Shown: positions 6,674 to 14,912 of the stretch, piece by piece
How positions within the stretch are numbered: position 1 is the stretch's first letter
Layout: each line of letters begins with the position of its first letter
Source of the DNA: Paenibacillus graminis
GTDB taxonomy: Bacteria; Bacillota; Bacilli; Paenibacillales; Paenibacillaceae
Direction of reading: 5' to 3'
Length of the DNA: 64,000 nucleotides
Assembly: GCF_000758705.1 (NCBI RefSeq)
Contig: NZ_CP009287.1
Coordinates: 7,102,465-7,166,464, forward strand
Position numbers and translations under genes: made by a program
Notes under the pieces: model-generated
Told to the model about the DNA's origin: nothing
Database searches by the model: none
What the model saw: only the letters and a program-made list of their open reading frames with translations

Positions 6674-8596
6674 TTACAACGGCTCGCTTTGACCATTGGC
6701 TTTTCGTTTATAATTTTTCTCCACAGAAATTTGGAAGCTCCAGTCTCCAGTAAGTATTTGCTGCTGAGCCGGGCCATCGAATACTTTTAATTCGTTTACG
6801 TTGACTTTCAACAGGAACTTGTCCGGAGGTGGCGACCCGGGAAATGAATAATTAATGGTGCCGTTTTTGGGCGTCACTACACCTGAATCCGTGGCGATAC
6901 CGGGAACTGCCTGTATCGTTGAAGAGTCCAATAGAAAAGTCGGCTTCACCGATTGTTTCACCCATTGTGACTCCGGTATCAAGTTAGAATGTTTCATAGA
7001 ATATTGGATAATTAGTCTCTGACCGTCGAATAAGTAATGATGAATGAGAAGTGTATAGCCTTTGTCTGTTTTACCGCTTATAAGAACCATCTCGTTATAT
7101 CCGTTAGTTGGCACCAGCGCTAGGTCACTGCTATTTTCATACTGATTTCCCATGAGCGGTGAAGTAAATGAATTCTTAACGCTGAAGAGTACCACCGCAG
7201 AGATGATCAACACGATCATGGATACCGCGGCTACCTTAGATTGGAATAAGCCTCTTTGCTGAGGAGATATTCTTTGTTTCAGCGCCAGGCCTTGTTCGGG
7301 GAGCGCGGCCGGTACCTGCTCGGTTTCATGGTGAACTTCTTCCGGAACAGGCGCATACGCCTGATGGAGGCCGGAAACCGGGAATCGTGTCTCAAATGAG
7401 GTTGCCTTGCTGCTGCTGTGTGCAGTGATACTCCCTCCGTGTACCTCAATAATGCTTTTCGCGATGGCCAGTCCGAGACCAGTCCCCCCGGTCTGCTTCG
7501 ACCTGGAGCTCTCCACCCGGTAAAAGCGGTCAAAAATAAAGGGCAAATCCCGTTCCGGAATGGGGTCTCCATAATTTTCAATCTGCACGACGACCACATC
7601 TCTATCCTGTTCAATATGGATGTCGATATATTTGCCCGCCCGCCCGTACTGGATGGCATTGGCGATTATATTCTCGTACGCCCGTACCAGCAACCCTCCG
7701 TCCGCTTGGATCTTGTATTCTCCCTCTTGCATGTTCAGCCTGATTTCCATGCCTGCATTCTCCGTAACCGGCACGAATTCCTCTTCCAGCTGGCAGATCA
7801 ACCCGGCGATATCCAGTTCGCTCAGTTCTAGAGGCATACCGTTGTTGATTCGCGTATATTCGAACAGCTCGTCGATCAATCGCCGAAGCGACAAGGATTT
7901 CTCATACGCAATGTTGACATAATAACGCATCTCCACTTCATCCTGATACCGGTCCTCCTCGATCACTTCGAGAAAACCGAGAATCGAGGTCAGTGGAGTG
8001 CGCAGGTCATGCGATACACCGGTAATCAAATCGTTTTTGGTCTTTTCTGCCTTGCGTTCCTCTGCTATCGAATGCTTCAGCTGCATACTCATCTGATTGA
8101 TACTGAACGCAACCTCGCCTAATTTATTGCCGGCAATTTCCGGAATCTGATGGTCGAACTGCCCGCCCGCAATCTCATCCAAACCACGGGTGATTTCCGC
8201 CAGATAATGATCCCATTCCCTGCTGAGCTGATTCACACTCTCTGCGACAACGTTTAACTCATCCCTGCCTTTTACTGTTACTACACGTCCGAACCGGCCT
8301 GCCAATATTTCCTGCAGCCCTGTGTTGATTTCGCGCAAATCCTGAACCAAACGAAGACTGGCAAGGAAGAAGGTAAGGGGAAAGAGAAGGATACCGGTTA
8401 TGATCATCACACGAACGGATCCGGCATGCTCAATGCTCCAATTGATCGGGGCGGCCACGTATTTGATTTTTTGCAGCTCGCCCGCCATGAAATACCCGAA
8501 AAAAATAGCTGCGCCTGTTAAGACCAGGCTTGCAACCATAATTAGCATTAATCTCCAACGAATCGTATACAGCCACTGCAGTTGGATCCTACTCAC
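6674..8596 (-). CDS. sensor histidine kinase with an extra membrane segment and C-terminal extracytoplasmic domain
   Basis: The 640-residue kinase has two N-terminal membrane segments (about 15-36 and 62-81) with a short outside loop. HAMP-like linkers follow (about 82-185), then the HisKA domain with phospho-acceptor H196 (VSHDLRTP) and an ATPase domain with N309/N313, the D344 G1 box and the G2 box GTGLGLAI (371-378). A normal kinase would end near 408. This one continues with a Pro/Glu-rich linker, a third membrane segment (about 454-472) and roughly 168 residues that must lie outside the cell. That part (DGQRLIIQYSMK, ending LTGDWSFQISVEK) resembles DUF4179/DUF5643-type domains of Bacillales anti-sigma-like proteins. 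The gene overlaps its response regulator by 8 bp. I infer ligand or envelope sensing by the tail. Confidence 0.9.
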   Translation of the reverse strand: MSRIQLQWLYTIRWRLMLIMVASLVLTGAAIFFGYFMAGELQKIKYVAAPINWSIEHAGSVRVMIITGILLFPLTFFLASLRLVQDLREINTGLQEILAGRFGRVVTVKGRDELNVVAESVNQLSREWDHYLAEITRGLDEIAGGQFDHQIPEIAGNKLGEVAFSINQMSMQLKHSIAEERKAEKTKNDLITGVSHDLRTPLTSILGFLEVIEEDRYQDEVEMRYYVNIAYEKSLSLRRLIDELFEYTRINNGMPLELSELDIAGLICQLEEEFVPVTENAGMEIRLNMQEGEYKIQADGGLLVRAYENIIANAIQYGRAGKYIDIHIEQDRDVVVVQIENYGDPIPERDLPFIFDRFYRVESSRSKQTGGTGLGLAIAKSIIEVHGGSITAHSSSKATSFETRFPVSGLHQAYAPVPEEVHHETEQVPAALPEQGLALKQRISPQQRGLFQSKVAAVSMIVLIISAVVLFSVKNSFTSPLMGNQYENSSDLALVPTNGYNEMVLISGKTDKGYTLLIHHYLFDGQRLIIQYSMKHSNLIPESQWVKQSVKPTFLLDSSTIQAVPGIATDSGVVTPKNGTINYSFPGSPPPDKFLLKVNVNELKVFDGPAQQQILTGDWSFQISVEKNYKRKANGQSEPL

Positions 8597-9302
8597 CCCT
8601 TGCTTTTAGCTCGTTTTCGATTTTGTAGCCAATCCCCCACACAGTTTTGATGATCCGCGGTTTACGCGGATTAGATTCTATCTTCTCACGGAGCTTCCGG
8701 ATATGAACCATGACGCTATTCTTTGACTCCATAAAAGGTTCGTTCCAGACCTCTTCGTAGATGCGGTCCATGCTCAGTACCATCCCTCTATTGACTGCCA
8801 GCATGTGAAGGAGCGCGAACTCGCGGGGAGTCAGCTTGATTTCCTGCTGATCGACCGTTACCGTATGGGACGCACTATTAATAACGACGTTTTCGATATG
8901 TATTTCGTTCGCGTTAACCGCAGCGGCGTTGAACTGGTTCATCCTTCGAAGCTGCGACTTGATGCGTGCGATCAGCTCAAGCGGGTTGAACGGTTTGGTT
9001 ACGTAGTCGTCGGCGCCGATACTGAGACCTGATATTTTATCGATATCTTGGCCTTTAGCCGAGAGCATGATGATGGGAATTGAATTTGTTTCCCGTATTT
9101 TCATACAAGCTTGCAAACCGTCCATCTTGGGCATCATTAGGTCAAGTACAATTAAATCAACCTGCTCGGACTGCAGAATTTCCAGTGCCTCCAGTCCATT
9201 CGACGCTTGCAGGAGCTTGTAGCCTTCGTTATTGAAATAGATATTCATCAATTGGATAATTTCCGCTTCGTCATCCACCATCAAAATCGTGCTTTCCGCC
9301 AT
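8589..9302 (-). CDS. OmpR/PhoB-family response regulator
   Basis: This 237-residue protein has a receiver domain with D10/D11, phospho-acceptor D54 (LDLMMP) and K103 (TKPF), followed by a winged-helix DNA-binding domain (about 135-232) containing LTPREFALLHML and VHIRKLREKIE. It is the partner of the overlapping kinase gene, which starts 8 bp inside its 3' end. It is transcribed divergently from the first secreted binding-protein gene. OmpR-family regulators bind direct repeats spaced about two helical turns apart, and such repeats lie in front of both binding-protein genes, so these are the likely targets. VanR-type and YkoG-type regulators look similar; I do not assign a name. Confidence 0.93.
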   Translation of the reverse strand: MAESTILMVDDEAEIIQLMNIYFNNEGYKLLQASNGLEALEILQSEQVDLIVLDLMMPKMDGLQACMKIRETNSIPIIMLSAKGQDIDKISGLSIGADDYVTKPFNPLELIARIKSQLRRMNQFNAAAVNANEIHIENVVINSASHTVTVDQQEIKLTPREFALLHMLAVNRGMVLSMDRIYEEVWNEPFMESKNSVMVHIRKLREKIESNPRKPRIIKTVWGIGYKIENELKARGE

Positions 9303-9395
9303 AGATCCTCCCTTAATTCTGTATCTTTCTTAATTTAAGAGTAGAACAATAATTATAAGCTATATTTCTAATACAATGAATAACGTTAGCAATAT

Positions 9396-9508
9396 TTAAG
9401 GAAATGATAAGAATTTCGGTAGCCAGCTGATAAGCTTTCTCTTCTATACTTAGTCCAGCACAAGTGGTTAATCGTTTAAACAACAAATGAGCGGAGGTTA
9501 TAATTTTG
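9396..9508 (+). promoter_or_regulatory. conserved 113-bp promoter/leader block, copy 1
   Basis: This block and the one at 10950-11062 align without gaps and are about 80% identical by eye. Each contains two TGATAAG direct repeats 23 bp apart (9405-9411 and 9428-9434), a TATACT -10 box 10 bp after the second repeat (9445-9450), a GGAGG ribosome-binding site and a TTG start. There is no -35 consensus, as expected for an activator-dependent promoter. I infer control by the adjacent OmpR-family regulator. Confidence 0.65.
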
Positions 9509-10843
9509 AAAGTTAACTTATTAAAGAAGGCATTAATCGTTAGTTTGAGTGCTATGCTATTGGTCATTTCAGCAGGTTTTAGCCTAGACCCAAAGGTTTC
9601 TGCGAATTCAAATAACCAGGCAGGTGCGGAACAAACTTTAAAGGTGCTGTACAAAGAGAAATATTTTTTCGATGAGGAATTGTTCAAACAGCAGTTTCCC
9701 AATACTCAGATTCAGGAAGTGAAATGGGATGGGAAATCGGATTTAAAAGCTTTTATCGCCAAGCAGTCACCTGACGTTATGATGTTGAACACTCTTGAAT
9801 ATCAGGAGTTGTCCAAGGAGAATCAGTTAGCAGAACTCGGCCAGTTAATTAAACGTGACAATTATGATACTACAACAATGTATCCTGGATTGCTGGACGC
9901 ACTCAAAGTCAATGGAAACCTCTACGGGTTAAGTCCAACCTTCAATACAGAATCCATTTTCTACAATGCCGACTTATTTAAAAAATATAATGTTCCATTG
10001 CCGAAAGACGGAATGACTTGGGAGGAAATATTGAAATTATCTGCCAAATTCCCGACTTCAGGAAATAAAGACACCCGTATTTGGGGACTTCACTATCCTC
10101 TTGATAATTACACCTATTTAATAAATGATATAGCAACTTCCGAAGGGGTCACCCGTTATAATCCTAATACACTTAAAGCAACTATGAATACAGCAGCTTG
10201 GAAAAGGGTAATCAGTATGGCTATCACTGCAATAAAATCCAATTCCATAGAAGGAACAAATGCAAGCGGCTTTGACAATGATCCTTTCATTATGGGACGA
10301 GCGGCGATGACGGTAAGTTCTCAAAGTATGGAAACTTTAAGAGACGTAACTGCGGATAAAGCTGCTATAGCAAATTATAAACCTTTTACCATTAAAATTG
10401 CCGCAGGTCCTGCAGATCCTAAGAATCTGAAAACAACACGAAATATCCATCTTCCTTCGATCATGACGATTAATGCTAGTTCTGCTAATAAAGATTTTGC
10501 TTGGAATTTCATCAAGTTGTATAACGGAGCGGATTACGCTAAATCCAAATCCCAATCAGATCAGTTTTTAGGTTATTCCCTAACTCGTATGGATTATAGT
10601 AAAGAGTACAATGGTCATAGTTTAGAGACCTTCTATAAATTACAACCAAACCTGGAAACACCGCCATATGTTAATCCAATAGGGAATCTATTTAACAATT
10701 CACAGTATTCAGTTATTCTGCAGAGTGAAGTGAAACAGGTGTTAAGCAACAAAAAGACACTGGACAAAGCGCTGGCTTCCATTCAAACCCAAGTTCAAAA
10801 GAGCCTTGATGATGCTGTGAAAAAACAAAAAGCGGCGAAATAG
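9506..10843 (+). CDS. secreted extracellular solute-binding-like protein, copy 1
   Basis: The 445-residue product has a signal peptide (Lys-rich start, LIVSLSAMLLVISAGF core) ending in a type I site (VSANS) and no lipobox cysteine, so it should be released or trapped in the wall rather than lipid-anchored. The mature part is a family-1 (maltose/sugar-type) binding protein: PDVMMLNTLEYQELSK, GNLYGLSPTF, ESIFYNADLFKKYNVPLP with DGMTWEEILKLSAKFP, and the C-terminal IKLYNGADYA hinge segment. Start is TTG with GGAGG 8 nt upstream. No permease or ATPase gene is near. It is divergent from the two-component genes and followed by a homologue, so a signalling or scavenging role linked to the kinase is plausible. 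Confidence 0.88.
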   Translation: MKVNLLKKALIVSLSAMLLVISAGFSLDPKVSANSNNQAGAEQTLKVLYKEKYFFDEELFKQQFPNTQIQEVKWDGKSDLKAFIAKQSPDVMMLNTLEYQELSKENQLAELGQLIKRDNYDTTTMYPGLLDALKVNGNLYGLSPTFNTESIFYNADLFKKYNVPLPKDGMTWEEILKLSAKFPTSGNKDTRIWGLHYPLDNYTYLINDIATSEGVTRYNPNTLKATMNTAAWKRVISMAITAIKSNSIEGTNASGFDNDPFIMGRAAMTVSSQSMETLRDVTADKAAIANYKPFTIKIAAGPADPKNLKTTRNIHLPSIMTINASSANKDFAWNFIKLYNGADYAKSKSQSDQFLGYSLTRMDYSKEYNGHSLETFYKLQPNLETPPYVNPIGNLFNNSQYSVILQSEVKQVLSNKKTLDKALASIQTQVQKSLDDAVKKQKAAK

Positions 10844-10884
10844 ATCAGGAGCCTTAACTCGCTGAAAACGCCTTTACAGGCAAT

Positions 10885-10928
10885 AACCCATTCTTAGATA
10901 GCTTCTATCTAAGGGTGGGTTCTTTTTT
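10885..10928 (+). terminator. rho-independent terminator after binding-protein copy 1
   Basis: A 16-17 bp stem (AACCCATTCTTAGATAG paired with CTATCTAAGGGTGGGTT, one mismatch or G-U pair, overlapping the TTC loop) is followed by TTCTTTTTT. It separates the two binding-protein genes, so each copy is an independent transcription unit. Confidence 0.88.
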
Positions 10929-10949
10929 GCCCGGGCTGCTCACCCTTTT

Positions 10950-11062
10950 TTAAGGAAATGATAAGAATTTTGGTACCCGGTTGATAAGCTTTCTCTTCTA
11001 TACTGGGGTCAATCCAAGCGGTAACCGTTTGAAATAACAAATGAGTGGAGGTTTTATTTTTG
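10950..11062 (+). promoter_or_regulatory. conserved 113-bp promoter/leader block, copy 2
   Basis: Same layout as the block at 9396-9508: TGATAAG at 10959-10965 and 10982-10988 (23 bp apart), TATACT at 10999-11004, GGAGG and a TTG start. Spacing from the second repeat to the -10 box is identical in both copies. The stretch TGATAAGCTTTCTCTTCTAT plus the following ACT is unchanged between copies. Confidence 0.65.
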
Positions 11063-12415
11063 AAGAAAAATATATTACAAAAGGTTATGCTTACTAGTCT
11101 AAGTGTTATGTTTATCGGTACTTCAGCAGGTCTTGGCACAGGAAAACAGGCTTCTGCAAATTCAGACAAACAGGCAGATACGAAAGATACTTTAAAAGTA
11201 TTGTACTGGAACGCAGACGATTTCAATAAGACGTATGGGGATTTGTTTAGTAAGAAGTTCCCGGATACAGACATCCAAGTAATTGCGCCTACAGGTACGA
11301 GTGCGATTACGGATTACAACGCGGCTATTCAAAAGTATTCACCGGATCTTGTGATGTTGTCACCCTATGATTACCAGCAAATGTCTAAAGATAAGAAGCT
11401 GGTAGATTTAGAGCCGTTAATTAAGCGGGATCAGTATGACATGACAACAGTATACCCTGGCTTGCTGGATGAATTGGAGAAACAAGGCGGCGGTAAACTT
11501 TATGGGTTAAGCCCAAAAACCGACTCGTATGCTCTTCTGTATAATGCTGATTTATTTGAACAATACAATGTTAATGCACCCAGTGACGGAATGACGTGGG
11601 AAGAGATATTGACTCTTGCTAAGAAATTCCCTACTAAGGGAGATAAGAATACCCGCATTTGGGGCCTAAGCTCCTTCGGGTCCAGCAATTTAGTGATGGA
11701 TATCGCCAGAACTGAGGGGTTAACGTATATGGATCCAAAAACTCTGGAGGCTAGTGCGGATACTGCTGCGTGGAAAAATGCCTATCGTCTGTCCGTTGAG
11801 GCCACGAAGTCCGGGGTACTTGACGAAAGGATCAGCCTGTCTGGCAAAAGTTACCTGGAGAGCAGCCCGTTCATTATGGGACGATCAGCTATGATAGTAG
11901 CCTCTATCGGTCAGCTACAGTCCTTGCAAAAAGCAAAAAATAATGTAAAGAATTATAAACCGTTTACGCTTGGTATTGCTGCCGGCCCTGCAGATTCTAA
12001 GGATCGGAAGTCAACAGGATATGTTTTTGGTTCTGAGATTCTGGCTATTCCAGCCGGTGCATCAAATGTGGACACCGCTTGGGATTTCATTAAATATTTC
12101 AATGGAGATGACTACGCTAATGAATACTATAAACCGAATACCTCTAATAATAGTATCGGTGCTCCTCTATCCCGCATGATTAAGGAGTACTCTGGTTACA
12201 AACTGGATGCATTCTATACATTAAAACCTAATTTCGATTCATCTATTACAAATTATGCCCTCATGAACAAATCGCCAGATTTGGAGTTGGATTTTTGGTC
12301 ATTTCTTTCTGAAGAACTGACACAGGTAGTAAACGGGAAGAAAACATTAGACGAGGCAACTGCTGCTATTCAATTAAGCATCCAAGCTGTTGCTGATAAA
12401 CTGGCAAAGGCATAG
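11060..12415 (+). CDS. secreted extracellular solute-binding-like protein, copy 2
   Basis: This 451-residue tandem homologue of the preceding gene shares DLVMLSPYDYQQMSKDKKL, YDMTTVYPGLLDELEK, LYGLSPKTDSYALLYNADLF and DGMTWEEILTLAKKFPTKG. Its signal peptide (TSLSVMFIGTSAGLG core, type I site near QASANS) also lacks a lipobox. I start at TTG 11060, which has GGAGG 8 nt upstream exactly as in copy 1; an upstream GTG (11045) is inside the ribosome-binding site. It has its own promoter block and terminator. The two copies differ most around the expected ligand-contact loops, so they may bind different ligands. No transport partners are encoded nearby. Confidence 0.88.
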   Translation: MKKNILQKVMLTSLSVMFIGTSAGLGTGKQASANSDKQADTKDTLKVLYWNADDFNKTYGDLFSKKFPDTDIQVIAPTGTSAITDYNAAIQKYSPDLVMLSPYDYQQMSKDKKLVDLEPLIKRDQYDMTTVYPGLLDELEKQGGGKLYGLSPKTDSYALLYNADLFEQYNVNAPSDGMTWEEILTLAKKFPTKGDKNTRIWGLSSFGSSNLVMDIARTEGLTYMDPKTLEASADTAAWKNAYRLSVEATKSGVLDERISLSGKSYLESSPFIMGRSAMIVASIGQLQSLQKAKNNVKNYKPFTLGIAAGPADSKDRKSTGYVFGSEILAIPAGASNVDTAWDFIKYFNGDDYANEYYKPNTSNNSIGAPLSRMIKEYSGYKLDAFYTLKPNFDSSITNYALMNKSPDLELDFWSFLSEELTQVVNGKKTLDEATAAIQLSIQAVADKLAKA

Positions 12416-12462
12416 AAGGGCAGATTGAATTGAAATAACACACCAATTATAAAAACCTATGT

Positions 12463-12500
12463 AACCACCTAATTCAGAATGTCGAATCAGGTGGTTTTTT
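12463..12500 (+). terminator. rho-independent terminator after binding-protein copy 2
   Basis: Stem AACCACCTAATTC with GAATCAGGTGGTT (12 of 13 pairs) around an 8-nt loop, followed by TTTT. It ends the second binding-protein transcript. Confidence 0.85.
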
Positions 12501-12512
12501 GTGCTATTCAAA

Positions 12513-12528
12513 TGTTCCACGTGGAAAT
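12513..12528. other. parS-like palindrome (degenerate)
   Basis: TGTTCCACGTGGAAAT matches parS (TGTTCCACGTGAAACA, found in this window inside parB) at 13 of 16 positions and holds a perfect 12-bp palindrome, TTCCACGTGGAA. It may be a weak ParB site, a site for the ParB-like Noc protein, or chance. Confidence 0.3.
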
Positions 12529-12595
12529 TCCACTCTCTCAAACTCCCGCTTGCCCGCAGCTTCCGAGAATCACGTCCGGCTTTTGAACAGCAGCC

Positions 12596-12946
12596 TCAGT
12601 CGCTACTCCCCTCTGCCTCCGTACCCAGTGCAGGCTGCTTATTGGCCTCATAAGCGCTCAGTACCGAATCCAGCAAGCCGGGAAAGCGGGCATTCAAGTC
12701 CTCGGTGCGCAAGGACAGCATCCGCTGCGTTCCTTGAACACGGGTATACACAACCCCCGCCTCGCGCAGTGTCCGGGCATGGTGGGACAACGTCGATTTG
12801 GCAACCGGCACGTTGAAGCAGTTGCAGGCCTGTTCACCATTGCTCTTGATATCTGAGATGATGGATAAGCGAATGGGATCACTGAGTGCATACAGCACGG
12901 AGGCAAGCTGAATATCCTTGCGTTCCGGATGAAATAGTATCTTCAT
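12596..12946 (-). CDS. ArsR/SmtB-family transcriptional repressor
   Basis: This 116-residue winged-helix protein has the ArsR layout: LASVLYALSDPIRLSIISDI, then VAKSTLSHHARTLREAGVVYTRVQGTQ (recognition helix and beta wing, shown here as its parts VAKSTLSHHARTL and REAGVVYTRVQ), and a C-terminal dimer helix. The C-N-C-F around the first helix-turn (EQACNCFNVP) could bind metal or sense thiols, but the classic ELCVCDL site is not present. It is divergent from the MFS exporter gene, with a perfect palindrome at that exporter's transcription start, so it most likely represses the exporter and probably itself. The inducer is unknown. Confidence 0.88.
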   Translation of the reverse strand: MKILFHPERKDIQLASVLYALSDPIRLSIISDIKSNGEQACNCFNVPVAKSTLSHHARTLREAGVVYTRVQGTQRMLSLRTEDLNARFPGLLDSVLSAYEANKQPALGTEAEGSSD

Positions 12947-13003
12947 GGATCAATATCCCCTTTTGTCGTACAAATGGATGCAAAAAAAATTTTGTGCTTC
13001 TAA

Positions 13004-13056
13004 TTGCATTTTATATCAACGCATGCTATATTTCAAATGTTCGAATATAATCGAAC
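13004..13056 (+). promoter_or_regulatory. exporter promoter with ArsR-type operator
   Basis: TTGCAT (13004-13009), a 17-bp spacer and TATATT (13027-13032) form a promoter whose start should fall near 13039. GTTCGA-N6-TCGAAC (13039-13044 and 13051-13056), a perfect inverted repeat, begins exactly there. An operator over the start site fits repression by the divergent ArsR-family protein. Confidence 0.65.
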
Positions 13057-13087
13057 TATAAAACATTAAAAAAGGAGTGGCCATTAC

Positions 13088-14485
13088 ATGGACTCAGTAA
13101 ACACAACCTCCGCTATAGCGGAAGACGATTCTTCAGTAGAAGCCACTCTTCCCAGGGAAGGGCTGCTTACGCTTCTGTTCAGTGTTGCGGTTGTCCTCGT
13201 CATTATGAATACGGCCATGTTCAACCTGGCATTGCCCGATGTGACAGAGACATTTGGCATCTCAGCCTCCGCTGCCTCCTGGATCGTGACCGGGTATTCC
13301 ATTATGTTCTCCATTGCTTCAATTACTTACAGCAGACTTTCCGATTTCCTGCCGATCCGCAGGCTGCTGACCATTGGCCTGCTGACACTTGGCCTCGCGG
13401 CAGTTGCCGGATTCTTCAGCACGAACTTTATTGTGCTGCTGATTGTACGGATTGTGCAGGCTTCCGGTGCCGGTGCCGTTATGTCGCTGTCACTTGTCCT
13501 GTTCACCCGGTATGTTCCGCTGGGCCGCCGGGGCAAGGCGATGGCGACCATTATGTCTTCTGTTTCGCTTGGTCTGGGACTTGGTCCCGTTGCGGGCGGA
13601 GCCATTACCCAGTATTTTGGCTGGAACTGGCTGTTTGCCGTTACCGCTATTATCCTGCTGCTTGTGCCGCTGTTTCTGATGCTGCTGCCGAAGGAATTGC
13701 CGAGCCGCGGCTCGTTTGACGCACTTGGAGGGGTCTTCCTGGGCATCGGCACCACCGGGCTTCTGCTGTTCCTGACCAGCGGGCTGTGGATTGCGCTGGT
13801 TGCCGGAATAGCTGCTATCTTTTTATTCGTGAGCCGTATCCGCACCATTTCTGATCCGTTTGTTATGCCGGCCCTTTTCAGGAACCGCCCGTACCTGGTA
13901 CTCTCTTTGATCGGAATTACCTCCTATCTGTGCAGCTTTGCAACACTGTTCCTGCTGCCGCAGATTCTGGTTCACCGGTTCGGCTTCACCGCAAGTCATG
14001 CGGGATTCGTCATTTTTCCAGGGTCTCTGCTCGCGATCTTTGTATCCCGTTCGGTAGGACGGATCATTGACCGCTTCGGCAACGGTGGAATTCTCCGCTT
14101 TGTACCGCTGCTGGTGCTGACTGCTACCGTACTGTTTGCTCTATTCGCAGGGCATTCATGGATAGCAGTGATGTTCGTCTATATGATTATGAGTCTGGCC
14201 TTCACCACGCTGTCCAGCAGTGTATCCAATGAGATCTCCCGCGTTCTGCCTTCCTCACAAATTGGCTCAGGAATGGGATTATTTCAGCTGCTCCAGTTCT
14301 TCAGCGGTGCCTTCGGTGTCGCCATGGCTGCCAGTGCTCTGGAATGGCAGCACGGGCTATCTCTGTCTGCAGCTTACTCCAACATTTACTGGGGACTCTC
14401 CATTGCTGCCGTCATCGCCATTGTCTCCGCCTTTGTATACCGCCGGAGCAGCGGGAGCCGGATTGAGGAAATGGTTGAGGCGTAA
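13088..14485 (+). CDS. MFS drug-type exporter (DHA2-like)
   Basis: This 465-residue polytopic membrane protein has about 12-14 hydrophobic segments. The first (LLTLLFSVAVVLVIMNTAMF) is followed by NLALPDVTETF and AASWIVTGY, typical of DHA2/14-TM proton-driven multidrug and tetracycline-type exporters. Motif A (SRLSDFLPIRRLL) and motif C (GLGLGPVAGG, fifth helix) are visible. Start ATG 13088 has AAAGGAG upstream. It is controlled by a promoter bearing an inverted repeat and paired with a divergent ArsR-family regulator. Substrate unknown; export of a toxic organic compound or metal-chelating metabolite is the usual role for such pairs. Confidence 0.9.
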   Translation: MDSVNTTSAIAEDDSSVEATLPREGLLTLLFSVAVVLVIMNTAMFNLALPDVTETFGISASAASWIVTGYSIMFSIASITYSRLSDFLPIRRLLTIGLLTLGLAAVAGFFSTNFIVLLIVRIVQASGAGAVMSLSLVLFTRYVPLGRRGKAMATIMSSVSLGLGLGPVAGGAITQYFGWNWLFAVTAIILLLVPLFLMLLPKELPSRGSFDALGGVFLGIGTTGLLLFLTSGLWIALVAGIAAIFLFVSRIRTISDPFVMPALFRNRPYLVLSLIGITSYLCSFATLFLLPQILVHRFGFTASHAGFVIFPGSLLAIFVSRSVGRIIDRFGNGGILRFVPLLVLTATVLFALFAGHSWIAVMFVYMIMSLAFTTLSSSVSNEISRVLPSSQIGSGMGLFQLLQFFSGAFGVAMAASALEWQHGLSLSAAYSNIYWGLSIAAVIAIVSAFVYRRSSGSRIEEMVEA

Positions 14486-14521
14486 GCTTGAACGGACATC
14501 GTTCTGGCAAGATGCAAAATA

Positions 14522-14549
14522 CCCTGCAGCTCACTTTACAGCTGCAGGG
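14522..14549. terminator. strong hairpin after the exporter gene
   Basis: CCCTGCAGCT and AGCTGCAGGG form a perfect 10-bp stem around an 8-nt loop, 36 bp after the exporter stop. There is no U-tract on either strand, so it may be a stabilising 3' hairpin rather than a full intrinsic terminator. Confidence 0.5.
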
Positions 14550-14652
14550 CAAGCCTGATCAAAAGTGACCGGATACCGCAGGATGAATGATCATCCAGGC
14601 ACTCGGCCCGCTTTTGAATAGTTGATTCCCATTATCCTGAAGTACGGCAGCT

Positions 14653-14820
14653 CTAAACTACCAGAACCTCAGCGTTCTTATCGCACTCCGCACATTTCGC
14701 TGGCGGGTCCCAATCCGAGAACTCCGTTTCTTTCAGATCCACAATATCCGGCGCATCCTCGAACTCGTCCACAAATTTGTCGATAGCCAGCTCCACATGT
14801 TCCTTACATACTACATACAT
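14653..14820 (-). CDS. CxxH/CxxC small zinc-motif protein (BA_5709 family)
   Basis: This 55-residue protein begins MYVVCKEHVELAIDKF, with the CxxH pair at C5/H8, and ends DPPAKCAECDKNAEVLVV, with the CxxC pair at C43/C46. The middle is acidic (DEFEDAPDIVDLKE). The four ligands and length match the small CxxH/CxxC proteins found near rlmH and htrA in Bacillales; their function is not established. Start ATG 14820 has AAAGGGA about 10 nt upstream. It lies downstream of nothing on its strand and is probably monocistronic. It is too short for many gene callers. Confidence 0.85.
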   Translation of the reverse strand: MYVVCKEHVELAIDKFVDEFEDAPDIVDLKETEFSDWDPPAKCAECDKNAEVLVV

Positions 14821-14912
14821 CCATCAAGCATCCCTTTCTGTGCCCCTCGGGCCTATACTCCTTCTACTGTTCTACCATACTTCCGCGCAAAAAGGAACTC
14901 CCTCAGCCGAGT

